Assembly (NCBI RefSeq): GCF_000002075.1
Contig: NW_004797876.1
Span: 153,945-217,944, forward strand
DNA: 64,000 bases
Source: Aplysia californica
Taxonomy: Eukaryota > Mollusca > Gastropoda > Aplysiida > Aplysiidae
Direction of reading: 5' to 3'
Shown piece after piece: positions 21,771-30,002 of this stretch. Under the pieces are notes generated by a model that was not told where the DNA came from, did not search any database, and saw nothing but the letters and a program-made list of their open reading frames with translations. Within the stretch, counting starts at the first letter, position 1. Every line of letters begins with the position of its first letter. A program made the translations under genes and the position numbers.

Positions 21771-23836
21771 NNNNNNNNNNNNNNNNNNNNNNNNNNNNNN
21801 NNNNNNNNNNNNNNNNNNNNNNNNNNNNNNNNNNNNNNNNNNNNNNNNNNNNNNNNNNNNNNNNNNNNNNNNNNNNNNNNNNNNNNNNNNNNNNNNNNNN
21901 NNNNNNNNNNNNNNNNNNNNNNNNNNCCCCGCCCCTACAAACCCATTGTATCCCATAGATTCAAGCTATTCAAAGTAAATCTGCAACAACGTCAGAAGTT
22001 TTTTGAAAGAATCTCAACTTATGGGCTTTGTTCTGATTACTATTCACGAATCCGATCTTGAAAGTTCACAATTTTTCTTCAGCAAAAGAAAACCTTTGAG
22101 GAGCAATACTAGAAAGAAATAATCCGCATTTTCTGCTACAAAAACAGACTTCCAAACTCAGACCCCAAAAACATGCTAAATATGTTTTTTACGTATTGGT
22201 TGCCAGCTTTAGGCTTGCTCTCACAAACTAAACAATAATGAAGGGAGCACAGTTACCTGTCCAAAAGTATATATAGATAGAGGGGTGATTTTTAAGCTGC
22301 AGTTTGAGGGCCGCGTTGTGGCTTTTTCAATAACTTCACTAGCAGCAGTAAATTCAGCGTCATTTTTCTCTGCCCTTTAATTCCCCAGTATGATGCTGTG
22401 TGTAGATAGTGTACATTTTAATCACACCTAGATTTAAAAGAACACAGGATTATGCTGGCTAAACAAAACATTTTTATCTTTCTCTTTCTCATGCTCCAAA
22501 CATCACATACACACACTTGCTCATGTTTTCTCTTTCTTTTTCACTCCTACTCCTTCTTTCTTTCTCGGAAAAAGACACTAATATGTGAAACTAAAAGTGG
22601 CTTACCTTTCGAATGACTGATGTTTTCTGTTAATTTTTTACAGTTGTCCCCTGACGTTTCTCTCTGTGTTTTGGTAACTTTCTTCTGCGAAGTCTATAAG
22701 TATAAGAAAACACAAAAATGTATTATTATTCAAAGTCAAAAACGTTAAACTGGATATATAGAGAATTGTTTTTAAAAAAACCAACAAAAATAATTGAATT
22801 AAAAAAGTACAAAAAACAAGACCATGATATTATGATGAATGAACTACAATACAAGAAAATCTTTTGTAAAATAAGGAAAAGATGCAGACACATGGGAAAC
22901 TAACCACTAACTATCTATCTTAATGATGCATCTAATCTCTTGTCGTTTCCAATTAGCATTATTTTCAAAGCACTTTCTTACGCATTAACGATTTTTCTTC
23001 ACAATTATAAAACAAAAATATTTTTATTTCCAGTGAAACTGCCTTTGCATTCTGTCTTTAAACCAGTGGCCCTTAATGATAATATTAAGATACTTTTTCT
23101 ACAAATCGTTTAAAGACAAGAGTCAGAAACAACACTTATACCCAACCCGTTCAGGGAGAAACAAACTTGATTTCATTTTGTAAAATGATTACCTCAAGGG
23201 TGAAATCAGTTACACCGTAGTACCTCACATAACATCAAAATGGTAAATGTAATAATACATTTTGTGCACAGATGTGAAAGATATCAATATTATATACGCA
23301 TCTTTCCAGGGAATATTTTGAATAGTGCATGATATTGACCTTTTCATTCATAGACAAAGATTTGTTAACTGCTCCTGTAGTTACTTTCGGAACAGCAAAA
23401 ATGGGTTTCATTTTGCCATTTTTTTTCTTGTCAGCAGTTTTCTGAGGAAATAGAACAAAGACAAAGTCAACATCAATACATTTTTTTATTCCTTTGACAA
23501 AGCAGCAAAAAGTGCTGGTCAATCTATTTTGTTGAGACATGATAAAATTACACTGCACTTAAATCACTGACTACACAGAGCCTACAGACGCCTTCATTTA
23601 GGAAAATGTATCTTGCATGCATAACTGTCAAAGATAAATTTCATATGTTCTTTATACTGATAACATTACATCATGATTCAGTGATTAGCATACATTTACT
23701 CCATTTACATTTTACATTTTAGAAACAATCAAATCAAAAATCAGGAATGTATTCTAGCTCCTAACTTCTCTTTAAGTAATACCTTTGTGTCAATAGGAGT
23801 AGTGTTAACGGTGTCTTCAGCTTCTGTTCCAGACAT
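6258..23836 (-). CDS. ZCWPW1: ZCWPW1-like dual histone-methylation reader (CW zinc finger + PWWP)
   Basis: Seventeen exons, listed 5' to 3': 23836-23783, 23441-23340, 22693-22606, 21515-21393, 20571-20439, 19540-19413, 18275-18129, 17960-17814, 17185-17033, 15740-15633, 14956-14842, 13218-13143, 12335-12234, 10434-10351, 9816-9747, 9134-9003, 7915-6258. All boundaries are GT-AG and all phases agree, giving 3420 nt or 1139 aa. The protein has SLTQEEYDDIF (about 100-110, like the vertebrate SLTNAEFEEI segment), a CW finger (Cys 364, 369, 390, 401), a PWWP domain from about 420 to 490 (GYPWWPAMIESD), then a helical segment and a very long acidic Ser/Lys-rich tail. Known for the family: CW binds H3K4me3 and PWWP binds H3K36me3, the marks laid by PRDM9, and mammalian ZCWPW1 acts in meiotic break repair. 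Human ZCWPW1 is about 650 aa, so this one is much longer. The start at 23836 is the first Met of that exon. The exon is open 16 codons further to its acceptor, so translation may begin upstream (see 29273-29353). ZCWPW2 is the alternative paralogue; synteny of domains and length favour ZCWPW1. Confidence 0.9.
8037..8170. repeat. (GT)n microsatellite
   Basis: GT-rich run in the last intron of the ZCWPW1-like gene, interrupted by GAGT and CTGT variants. The long ORFs over it on both strands are repeat artefacts. Confidence 0.95.
8540..8915. repeat. Inverted pair of SINE family 1 copies
   Basis: A reverse copy (8540-8695) faces a forward copy (8752-8915) across about 55 bp, in the last intron of the ZCWPW1-like gene. 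The pre-mRNA could form a hairpin of about 150 bp. Confidence 0.85.
9003..9134 (-). CDS. ZCWPW1: ZCWPW1-like exon 16
   Basis: Residues 544-587, lysine/serine-rich (SSRRKVKKLKTQGKK). Acceptor TTTCAG, donor GTGATC. The phase is 1 on both sides (132 nt), so it can be skipped in frame. Confidence 0.8.
9438..9612 (-). repeat. SINE family 1 copy
   Basis: Full-length reverse copy, from the tail TTTTACGGCACCTGCAACAC to the head CACCTGAGCACCCCCCAACC, between ZCWPW1-like exons 15 and 16. Confidence 0.85.
9747..9816 (-). CDS. ZCWPW1: ZCWPW1-like exon 15
   Basis: Residues 521-543 (ERLETYGFATRYSRHKRQ). They align with the vertebrate ERVNLFGFWSRF segment downstream of the PWWP domain. Acceptor CTACAG, donor GTATAC. 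Confidence 0.85.
10351..10434 (-). CDS. ZCWPW1: ZCWPW1-like exon 14
   Basis: Residues 493-520 (KKEIEIAKRNADYALKLSLK), a predicted helix matching the vertebrate region just after the PWWP domain. Phase 0 on both sides, acceptor TTCACAG, donor GTAAGA. Confidence 0.85.
10825..11648. mobile_element. pogo/Tigger-like nonautonomous element 1
   Basis: Flanking TA at 10823-10824 and 11649-11650. The TIRs begin CAGTCCATGCCGGC (left) and CAGTCTGTGCCGGC (right, read inverted) and continue with TTTAAGCACG in both. It is 824 bp with no transposase domain visible; the ORF at 10955-11401 has no recognisable similarity. It sits in the intron between exons 13 and 14 of the ZCWPW1-like gene. Confidence 0.82.
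11964..12243. repeat. 70-bp tandem repeat carrying a 5' splice site
   Basis: Four copies of a 70-bp unit; AACAAAG ends at 11970, 12040, 12110 and 12180. Each unit contains CTTACAGCAG, which on the minus strand is CTGCTGTAAG. The rightmost copy supplies the true donor of ZCWPW1-like exon 13; the others are intronic replicas. Confidence 0.92.
12234..12335 (-). CDS. ZCWPW1: ZCWPW1-like exon 13 (PWWP C-terminal half)
   Basis: Residues 459-492 (TQYHVSFFDDCVSRAWI), matching the vertebrate KYHVTFFGETVSRAWI strand. Its 3' end and donor (GCT|GTAAGT) lie in the last copy of a 70-bp tandem repeat, so the 5' splice site exists four times. Confidence 0.9.
12465..12655 (+). mobile_element. LINE 3' end fragment
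   Basis: Encodes RGMGRPRTTYLKSLNRWVKG and then a decayed continuation, ending in ATGATGATG-like sequence. It is the same family as the LINE at 511-912. It is intronic. Confidence 0.7.
13143..13218 (-). CDS. ZCWPW1: ZCWPW1-like exon 12 (PWWP middle)
   Basis: Residues 433-458. The exon completes the split Trp codon of the GYPWWPAMIESD core and continues YDTYFELLSEDSMHP. Acceptor TTCCAG, donor GTATGT. Confidence 0.9.
13842..13880 (-). repeat. SINE family 1 tail fragment
   Basis: Only the tail is present (GTAAGAGTTTTACAGCACTT and onward), between ZCWPW1-like exons 11 and 12. Confidence 0.6.
14842..14956 (-). CDS. ZCWPW1: ZCWPW1-like exon 11 (last CW cysteine, PWWP start)
   Basis: Residues 395-432. 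Carries the fourth CW cysteine (C401 in KKHNSC) and the PWWP N-terminal strand GSVVWAKMDGYPW. The exon ends inside the second Trp-region codon (phase 2), donor GTGAGA. Confidence 0.9.
15148..15215 (-). repeat. tRNA-derived SINE head
   Basis: On the minus strand it reads TCTGTGGTGTAGCGGTAAGG, then CAGGAGACCCGAGTTTGATT, giving A- and B-box-like segments. It is related to 3262-3345. Confidence 0.5.
15633..15740 (-). CDS. ZCWPW1: ZCWPW1-like exon 10 (CW zinc finger)
   Basis: Residues 359-394. GTWVQCCNLWCKKWRYL is followed by IPDKWVC. The cysteine spacing C-x4-C, then C-x10-C into the next exon, and Trp 361, 372 and 388 match the CW domain; these Trp residues correspond to the H3K4me3-binding/structural positions of the family. 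Phase 1 on both sides. Confidence 0.92.
15963..16811. mobile_element. pogo/Tigger-like nonautonomous element 2
   Basis: Flanked by TA on both sides. The TIRs are CAGTCAAACCTGTGTAAGAC and, inverted, CAGTGGAACCTGTCCTGACG. Internal GTGGCCGTCTTA motifs are repeated near both ends. It is 849 bp, with no transposase domain, in the intron before the CW exon of the ZCWPW1-like gene. Confidence 0.85.
17033..17185 (-). CDS. ZCWPW1: ZCWPW1-like exon 9
   Basis: Residues 308-358. Basic, probably coiled (KRSGQKELLKEQQRKRFSQ), then an acidic serine run (DDSSSSDEEI). Symmetric phase 1 (153 nt). Confidence 0.8.
17267..17670. mobile_element. MITE family A copy, diverged
   Basis: Starts GTGTGGCATCGTGGTGAAAT and carries the family interior (AAGCTTTAAGACGATACCAA near its right side). 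The right terminus is degraded. Confidence 0.6.
17814..17960 (-). CDS. ZCWPW1: ZCWPW1-like exon 8
   Basis: Residues 259-307, Lys/Ser-rich and disordered. It is exactly 147 nt with symmetric phase 1, and looks like a tandem duplicate of exon 7 (shared D-G-K-x-K-K and M-x-x-S positions). Confidence 0.78.
18129..18275 (-). CDS. ZCWPW1: ZCWPW1-like exon 7
   Basis: Residues 210-258, Lys/Ser/Asn-rich (DNGKPKKTVKKAHSMTDS). 147 nt, symmetric phase 1, acceptor CTTACAG, donor GTTAGT. Confidence 0.78.
19413..19540 (-). CDS. ZCWPW1: ZCWPW1-like exon 6
   Basis: Residues 167-209 (HPEIVEIPPPKESKDSG, then TADAKKLYELKQVKLSF). Acceptor CCAACAG, donor GTAAAT. Takes phase 2 from exon 5 and leaves phase 1. Confidence 0.8.
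19671..19895. mobile_element. MITE family A copy, truncated
   Basis: Begins GTCACATCGTGCTGGAATCAGG and runs through TATCTTGAATAGAAG and AGGTAAAATTAGTGAG, in the same orientation as the copy at 51941. The other end is missing. Confidence 0.65.
20439..20571 (-). CDS. ZCWPW1: ZCWPW1-like exon 5
   Basis: Residues 123-166, ending in an acidic, Trp-containing stretch (EWNSGHEDEEIDDWNEE). The acceptor TGTGTAG at 20572-20578 was chosen over a GATAG four bases further in, because only the former keeps the acidic frame open and phased with both neighbours. Confidence 0.8.
20985..21195 (+). mobile_element. LINE 3' end fragment
   Basis: Encodes WNPQGKRPRGRPRGTKRRTT, the conserved end of CR1/RTE-type ORF2, with later frame changes, then ACGATGATGG. 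Intronic. Confidence 0.65.
21393..21515 (-). CDS. ZCWPW1: ZCWPW1-like exon 4 (conserved N-terminal motif)
   Basis: Residues 82-122. Contains SLTQEEYDDIFINVL, which aligns with SLTNAEFEEIVQIVL of vertebrate ZCWPW1. This is the best N-terminal support for orthology. Acceptor TTAACAG, donor GTTAGT. Confidence 0.85.
21737..21926. other. (CT)n microsatellite and assembly gap
   Basis: A CT run at 21737-21770 leads into unknown bases at 21771-21926. The gap is probably caused by the repeat. ORFs drawn through it are meaningless. Confidence 0.98.
22606..22693 (-). CDS. ZCWPW1: ZCWPW1-like exon 3
   Basis: Residues 53-81 (TSQKKVTKTQRETSGDNCKK). Acceptor CTTATAG, donor GTAAGC, leaves phase 1. Too short to stand alone; supported by phase continuity. 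Confidence 0.75.
23340..23441 (-). CDS. ZCWPW1: ZCWPW1-like exon 2
   Basis: Residues 19-52. KMKPIFAVPKV resembles the KRIFAPP segment near the vertebrate N-terminus. Phase 0 on both sides, acceptor CCTCAG, donor GTCAAT. Confidence 0.75.
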
Positions 23837-23884
23837 AGCAGAAATCTTTTCACCCAACCAGTTTACCAGACTTGAAAGAACAAT
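23783..23884 (-). CDS. ZCWPW1: ZCWPW1-like exon 1 or 2 with the first internal Met
   Basis: The acceptor TTTCACAG at 23885-23892 shows that another exon lies upstream. The frame is open from the acceptor (IVLSSLVNWLGEKISA) into MSGTEAEDTVNTTPIDTK. Translation starts either at Met 23836 or in an upstream exon. Donor GTATTA. Confidence 0.72.
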
Positions 23885-24361
23885 CTGTGAAATATCAAAC
23901 AAATAATACATTGTCTAAGTTTAAAGACAGTTACCAATTATTACTTAAGTATACACAGCATTTAAATTTGAAACATCGCATGCACAGGAAAAACTAGCTC
24001 ATCATACACAAACACAGATAAGCATGAAGTATGCACACAGAGATACACACTACACACAAACATCTACACAAATGAATTTAGTCATACACATACACAAGCA
24101 CACTCATACACTACCCATGAACACCATGTAAACCAGCATAATATGCAGGGTAACAGTTTAGTTCTTCGCCACAGCATGCATAAGATGAGGGTTTAATTCT
24201 CAGGAGGAGATTGAGGTTTTTGATCCAGTCTCTCTGTTATCTCAAGTGTTTATAGTACGTAAACGGTACTCCCGTACTACTAGCCACTGAAAACAGATGA
24301 GTTGAAGCAATTTCCACTTTCCTTGTTTTACTTTTTCTTCAAGGTAGTACCAGTGCTGCTG

Positions 24362-24845
24362 TAAGCTGACAAAATGCCTTTTTTTCATTTTGGGGCCAAA
24401 ATTTTTTATTTGCTGAATCGAACACCTGATCAGTTACCCCACTTGTTTGAAAAACTCAAAGCAAAACTATGACCAGTTTTTTAATAAATTCAAAAATTCT
24501 AATTTCGGAAGAACTCTATTTTCCAATGGTTGCGCTGACAAAAAAAACCCCTCTTTTCTCAAAACTGCTGTGAATTTTTTAAAAAGCATTTTGTTCGCTA
24601 ATAAATCACGGCAGAGTGGGTGTCACGGGGAGAAACAATTCGCTACCTCACAATTACAAAGTTCTATCTGACATTTTTGGTCCTTTTGAGTTACTAAGAC
24701 CATGAAGTCAGAAAGCAAACGTTCTATTTGCTTTATCAAAATCATAAGAATAATAGTCGTTATCAAGATAGTAAAAGAAATACATTTGAAAAAGCTTGAC
24801 ATGTTGTGAAACGCAAAAAAATTGACGTGAAATTTCTCCAAACTA
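24362..24845 (+). repeat. Dispersed repeat family B, copy 1
   Basis: Shares GTAAGCTGACAAAA, CCTGATCAGTTACCC and TTTTTTAATAAATTC-like blocks in the same order with 38365-38650. No coding domain or terminal repeat is recognised. Confidence 0.6.
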
Positions 24846-25663
24846 GATATATAGGTAGGGAGCAGATAGATCTTTGTAATTCTGAAGCAGCGAATCGTCT
24901 GTCAGCTCCGAGTAAAGTGACTTGGAAAGGATACGTCAGATCATGGGCTCTGGGGGTGTCCTTTACAGAGTCGGTCCAATTACATCTTAATATATCTGTC
25001 TCCCTCTGTTCCTCCAGCCAGATTATTTAATGTTGCAGGCTCGCAATAATGCTGGTTGGTTTCAGAGCATTCTTGAGAGGTGGCCGAATCATTCAATTTT
25101 CTGTTGTTCAATATAATGTCAGAGGACTGGTGTTGTTCCTACTGTGTCTCTGTATGACCACTTAAGTATCTGATCTTGTCCTTCCTGGTTTTGGTCAATG
25201 AATGCTCTCTTCTTCTGTATTGAGTTAAACCTGCTTCTCAAATTATCTAAAACCCAATTGGGTCAATCAATACTTGCATTTAAAATCCCCATCCCATTCC
25301 TGTAGAATATATTATACTGCATACACCCAATGAAAAGCTTTTATGCAAACCAAAAACTGAGGTCTAGTACAGTAAATCAAACATTTCACCCTCAAGGATC
25401 ATAAGCCTATTTCCTTCGAAATTTTCCAGAAGTAACAGAAAATTATTCCTGGGTGAGCTGGCTTTGACATACAATTATATCGTTCAAAGGGAGGGCATGT
25501 CCACGGCCGTTGAGAGCCTGGTCGGGCCCTGGGGCAGCAATCACCTTTGGGCCCCTCCTCCCCCCTGCCCCACCCACCCTCACCTGCAATTTAATAACCC
25601 AACAAATACAATGTACATAGGCATATATAATCACTTTATTGTAGCGTATCTATTACATACCAA

Positions 25664-25687
25664 CTCTCTCTCTCTCTCTCCCTCCCT

Positions 25688-25747
<60 letters not shown>

Positions 25748-25850
25748 GCCTGTCTCTTAGACACACAACTTCACTACCCTTGGAAATGCATTTTGCGAAA
25801 GAGATGTTCATATAAAAGCTAACCCCCCCCCCCCTCCCCCCGGACACACA
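25664..25850. repeat. (CT)n microsatellite and C-rich run
   Basis: CTCT/CTCC repeats at about 25664-25745, then a C-rich tract at 25822-25847. The stretch 24850-26100 around it has no gene that I can see. Confidence 0.9.
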
Positions 25851-26105
25851 CACCCCAGCCTCCTTTGTCTCGTCCCCCTCCATCACCTGCTGGGTGTTGT
25901 CAACATAAAAAAAATTTTTTTTTTTCTGATTTACCAGATAGTTAAAAATGAAGTTAAGATGAATAAACCAATGACAGAAATTAAAATAAATTGTAATGCA
26001 GCATACCATTTTTTCTTACAACAACGGAGCCTTACAGGATTTAGCTCTAGCAAAACTGTCAATTATTGGTTCGTAGTCCAATTTTCACGCTAGACTGGCC
26101 TCTAT

Positions 26106-27715
26106 CATACTCTATGGTCAAAATTCCAAGACTTGAGAGTCTGTCTTGACGCAAAATGTTTTTTCACCCGAGAAAGGATATTGAAGGAACGTTCAGCTTG
26201 CGCAACTGTGACAGGCAAGGTGCAGAAGATTCTCAACATGATTACAACGTTCGGAAACAAAGCATCCCGTTTCAGGGAATGAAGTCTGTTCAGCAACTGA
26301 AGAGGCGGCTGGACATCTTCTACAATGTTCGCTGAATGAATCACTTTCAAATGTTTCAACTCTTGCGCAAGGTCTGCTGATGCATCCACTGCATATTCCG
26401 TGTGCAATTTGTTTGCAAGATCACAAATAACGCCGACTTCCTCTTGGGGATATTTCCACAAGACACTAAATAATGAATTGAGTTTTGTTACAGCATTACA
26501 CCTTGTCGTCAAATTTCCAAGAAGGCAGTCAATGAGGACATAAAAAAACTTCATGTTTGAATTTGTTCTCAGGATTTTGGTAGTCTGTTACATCTTCTGT
26601 CTCGTCTGCAAAAAGCTTCCTTTTCTTTTGTCATTTTGCTGTTTCAGCAAATGAATGCTCAATCTCATCTGCTACTAATTTGGACTCACTCAAGATTGCG
26701 TCCCATTCATCTCATAGGCTTTACAGATCTTTAATCAGACTATTGATATTTGCCACCTCAACGTCAAGAGTTGCTTCTCGTGCTTGAAGCACTCTATTTC
26801 TGTGATCAATTGCTGTGAGGATTTTGAGCCAAACAGATGCCATTATAACACATTCAAATGATGCAAAGTACTTAAGAATACCAATCAAATCTGAACGTGT
26901 TTCTGAGGGGAGGTTCATTTGAAGAACAGTTTGAACAGCTTTCCTCAGTCCCCCGATGTGAGCCGCATATGGCCTGACACTGTCAACACGTGCTGACCAA
27001 CGTGTCTGAGACATACTGTGCAAAGAGCTGGGAATGTTTTGCTTCAAAATTTCCCACCTTTGTGGACTGGAGCTAAAAATGTTATACACAGCTTCTGTAC
27101 AACTTCAAAGAAAGTTATGATTGTTGAACAGCTTTCTGCAGAATGCACACTAAACAAATTCAAACTATGACAGCCACAGGAAGAGTATGTGGCAAGTGAG
27201 CACTGTCTTAAAATGTGATCCTGTGCATCATTATACAGACCACACATGTTGCTACCGTTGTCGTAGCCTTGGCCTCGGCAGTCTGTAATTGGAATGTTTT
27301 GTTTTTTTTAATTCAGTGTATCAAGGATAATTTTAGCAATGTCCTCTCCTGTTTTCTTGTTACAATCTACACATTTCAGAAATCTCTCTTCTACTTTGTA
27401 GACATTTGTATCACTGTCCAAGTGAACAAAACGCAAAATAAAAACAGTTTGTTAGATGTGTGAAGAGTCTGGTGTTTTGCATCAACGATAGTGGAGTAAT
27501 ATCGTTTCCGCTCTTTCATTCAAAATCACGTCTGTCACTTTTAATGCACAGCATTGGATGAATTCATTTTGACTTTCTGATGATAGATAGTGAATTTGTA
27601 GGCCCCTTTTTTCTTTTTGTGATTTTTCAACTTTTGTATGCTCTGCAAGGAGAGGATCGTAATGGCCAATCAATTCCAGAAGTCCAAGAAAGCACTACCA
27701 AAGTTCTGTGAAGTT
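26106..27715 (-). pseudogene. Decayed hAT-family transposase (ZMYM1-like)
   Basis: Minus-strand reading frames in order: GHYDPLLAEHTKVEKSQKEK (27482-27673), a middle part (27044-27247, 26721-27089), and a C-terminal part (26105-26554) holding LPVTVAQAERSFNILSRVKK, the hAT dimerisation motif seen in ZMYM1-like proteins and hAT transposons. Frame changes between the blocks show that it is not functional. A tRNA-headed SINE begins next to its 5' side at 27734. It lies in the presumed first intron of the ZCWPW1-like gene or just upstream of it. Confidence 0.82.
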
Positions 27716-27733
27716 GTCAGATACATATACAGC

Positions 27734-28262
27734 GGAGGCTCTCATGGTCTAGAGGTTAAGGTGTTCGCCTCTCATTCAAAAGTCCCGGGTTCGAATCCAG
27801 GTAGCGACCGAAAAATTTTCTCCTCTAAAATTGTATCCTTTCACCTCCTTTCCTGCTCTCTAGCAATATTCTGTCGTCTGCTTTCGTCTCCTCTTTCTGC
27901 CCCCCACCCTCCCTCACCTCCTTTGCCCCCCTCCTCCGGGCTCCTGACTCTTTCTGCAGCCTTTCTACTGCTACTCCTTGACTCCTTCTTACAATTGTCT
28001 TTCTGCCACACCCCTGATCTTCTGGTAAGAAAGATCTACACCTAGCCTTCTCGGACAAGAGCAAGAAATCTCGGAGGGCCCGTGTGCAAGTTGTACACGT
28101 TAAAGATCCCATGGTGGTCTAAAATTGATATGAGTAGGCTTCGGCCGCCACCCAGGCAAAATTCAAAATTTCCTACCAACTAGAAGTATTAGATATGTGT
28201 TCCACGGTACGCGCTCATATAACCTTATGCAGTTGCGAGCGCCGTAAAACTTACCAAAAAAA
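27734..28262 (+). repeat. SINE family 2, full length, tRNA-derived head
   Basis: The head has TGGTCTAGAGGTTAAGGTG (A box) and GGGTTCGAATCCAGG (B box). The body contains AGATCTACACCTAGCCTTC and TTAAAGATCCC. The tail has CTCATATAACCTTATGCAG, then GTAAAACTTACC and an A-rich end. An inverse copy lies at 62660-63178 and a 5'-truncated copy at 53255-53525. Confidence 0.88.
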
Positions 28263-28329
28263 AAAGAAGAAAAAGATATACAGCTCAACTTGCAGCCAAA
28301 ATATATTTTATTTCAAAGCTTTGTGTGGT

Positions 28330-28860
28330 GCTTTTCTCTCTCTCTCTCTCTCTCACTCACTCTCTTTCTCTCTCTCTCTTTCTCTCTCTTTTCCCCTTGC
28401 TTGCGGGCCCCCCAAACCCCCGGGCATTGGCACCCCCCTGACCCCCCTCTCGACAGGCCTGGGCTTGTCCTCTGGCTTTCATTGTTTTCTTTTTTTTTAA
28501 ATTCAACTATCCTGCCGGGCAAAGGGAAACCATCCCCTAAACGACGGGTTCCAGGTGGCGGAAAGGGAACGGTGACTGTAATGGTGGTTAGCTGTGAATA
28601 TTTTGAAAAAGCAGCCCCGGACTAACTGGCGATGCTCTTACCAGGACGGGGTGAGGTGGTTAAGGTGGCTGTACAACGTCACTAAAATGCCCTATTGAGT
28701 CCGATGACGGGAGCACTATTAAGACTGCATTAAGTCCTAGCTACGGGTGGGATCCGGTAACAATTCCTGCCTGTGCTCCAAGGGTAGGTCCTAGGACCCG
28801 GAGCTGGAGTGCTGAAATCTGAGGTATTGGGCCGCAAGGAGCACTCTAGAGAGAACCACA
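28330..28860. other. CT microsatellite and GC-rich unassigned DNA
   Basis: A CTCT run at 28336-28394 is followed by GC-rich sequence with a short open frame (GKGKPSPKRRVPGGGKGT). It reads like a 5'-region of a retroposon, but I cannot name it. Confidence 0.35.
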
Positions 28861-29272
28861 ATACAACGTAACACTGCAAAAATGACACTTTAACTTAAGT
28901 CGGTACAACAAACAGATATATATAGAGTAGAGCCTTATAGATTCTAGATCTAGATTTCTAGGTGCTCGCCCTGAGAGGACCCACCAGGCAGGAGCAGGGC
29001 TAGGCCCCAAGCCTCGAAGGGGCTTTTCCCAGCAACTGGAGGGCCTTCCATCGTCTTGTAGTGCCAGGAGACGAGGACATCTTTCAGCACTGCAAGACAC
29101 ACCAGGTCCATGAGACAGGAAACATGGCCAACCCCACACTGGCACTACAGGAGAAGCTATACATCTAGATCTAGGCTTACGGGCCGCCGATAGATGAACT
29201 GAGCAGGACGGCCAAATATATGACAGATACCGAACTTCTAGAAGAAGAAATATTCATCATCCCGTGTCTTAC

Positions 29273-29353
29273 CGACTGGCGTGGGTGATCACGGTACTTC
29301 ACTTTGACTCTGTCTTGTGTTGAAGCGTCAATTGATGCAAAGGTCAACACCAT
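29273..29353 (-). CDS. Candidate first coding exon of the ZCWPW1-like gene
   Basis: An ATG at 29353 opens 27 codons (MVLTFASIDASTQDRVKVKY and seven more residues) up to a strong donor, TCG|GTAAGA, in phase 0. The exon at 23783-23884 accepts phase 0 and is open from its acceptor. Joining them would add 43 residues. No family match is recognised, and the exon could belong to a different minus-strand transcript. Confidence 0.5.
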
Positions 29354-30002
29354 TTTCACACAAACAATATAACATTATATAGATATGCACACAAAACCAA
29401 ACCATGCACCTTCGCCTGTTGTGTACTGTGTCCAGACGAAATTCGGAGTTTTCTTTGTACACGGTCTCAAAAGTTCATAGCCTAAAGACTAGATCTAGAT
29501 CAAGATCTCCAATTCCAATCTCTAGCCTAGGTCCCAAGCAAGCTAGCCTAGGCCTAGCAGACGATACACACTGAAATTCGACGGAAGCGTTCATCCCACA
29601 ATGCTAAACCTACGCATGCGCCCAACAGTTGTTGGCTGATGGCTGGCGAGGAAGCACGAAAACCTCTGGAGAATTGTTTTCAGCTGTGTTCTTTCTGAGG
29701 ATCATTCGTGCCAGTGTATTTTGTTTAATGACAATAATACGTCACTGTTTAGTTATTTCTATTTGCTTTTTGTCTTTTGAGGCTCTCTGAAGACTGGAGG
29801 TTTGAATTTTGCAGCAGTGTTTACATTAAAAAACTCGTGGACGAAAACACCACCAGGTGGCGTGCGTGTATTTATGTTTACTCCTTCGATCACATTGCTC
29901 TGTCGTTCTATTCACGTTCTGTCGATCCACTGACGTGAGCTGTGCTGGGAAGGCGTTTGTGTAGGCCTAGTCTGGATGTGACTGTTTTCTAGATGTTCAG
30001 TA
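29354..30002. promoter_or_regulatory. Putative bidirectional promoter between ZCWPW1-like gene and MEPCE
   Basis: About 650 bp separate the two start codons. TACGCATGCGCC at 29611-29622 matches the NRF1 palindrome well, and CCCACAATGC at 29595-29604 resembles the ZNF143/Staf core. Both motifs are common in divergent CpG-type promoters. No TATA box stands out. In-frame TGA at 29979 precedes the MEPCE ATG. Confidence 0.5.

Noticed and set aside
27734-27812. Possible functional tRNA gene (also 5400-5470, 63100-63170)
   Set aside because: The A and B boxes are present but the sequence continues into a repeated SINE body, and copies occur elsewhere in both orientations.
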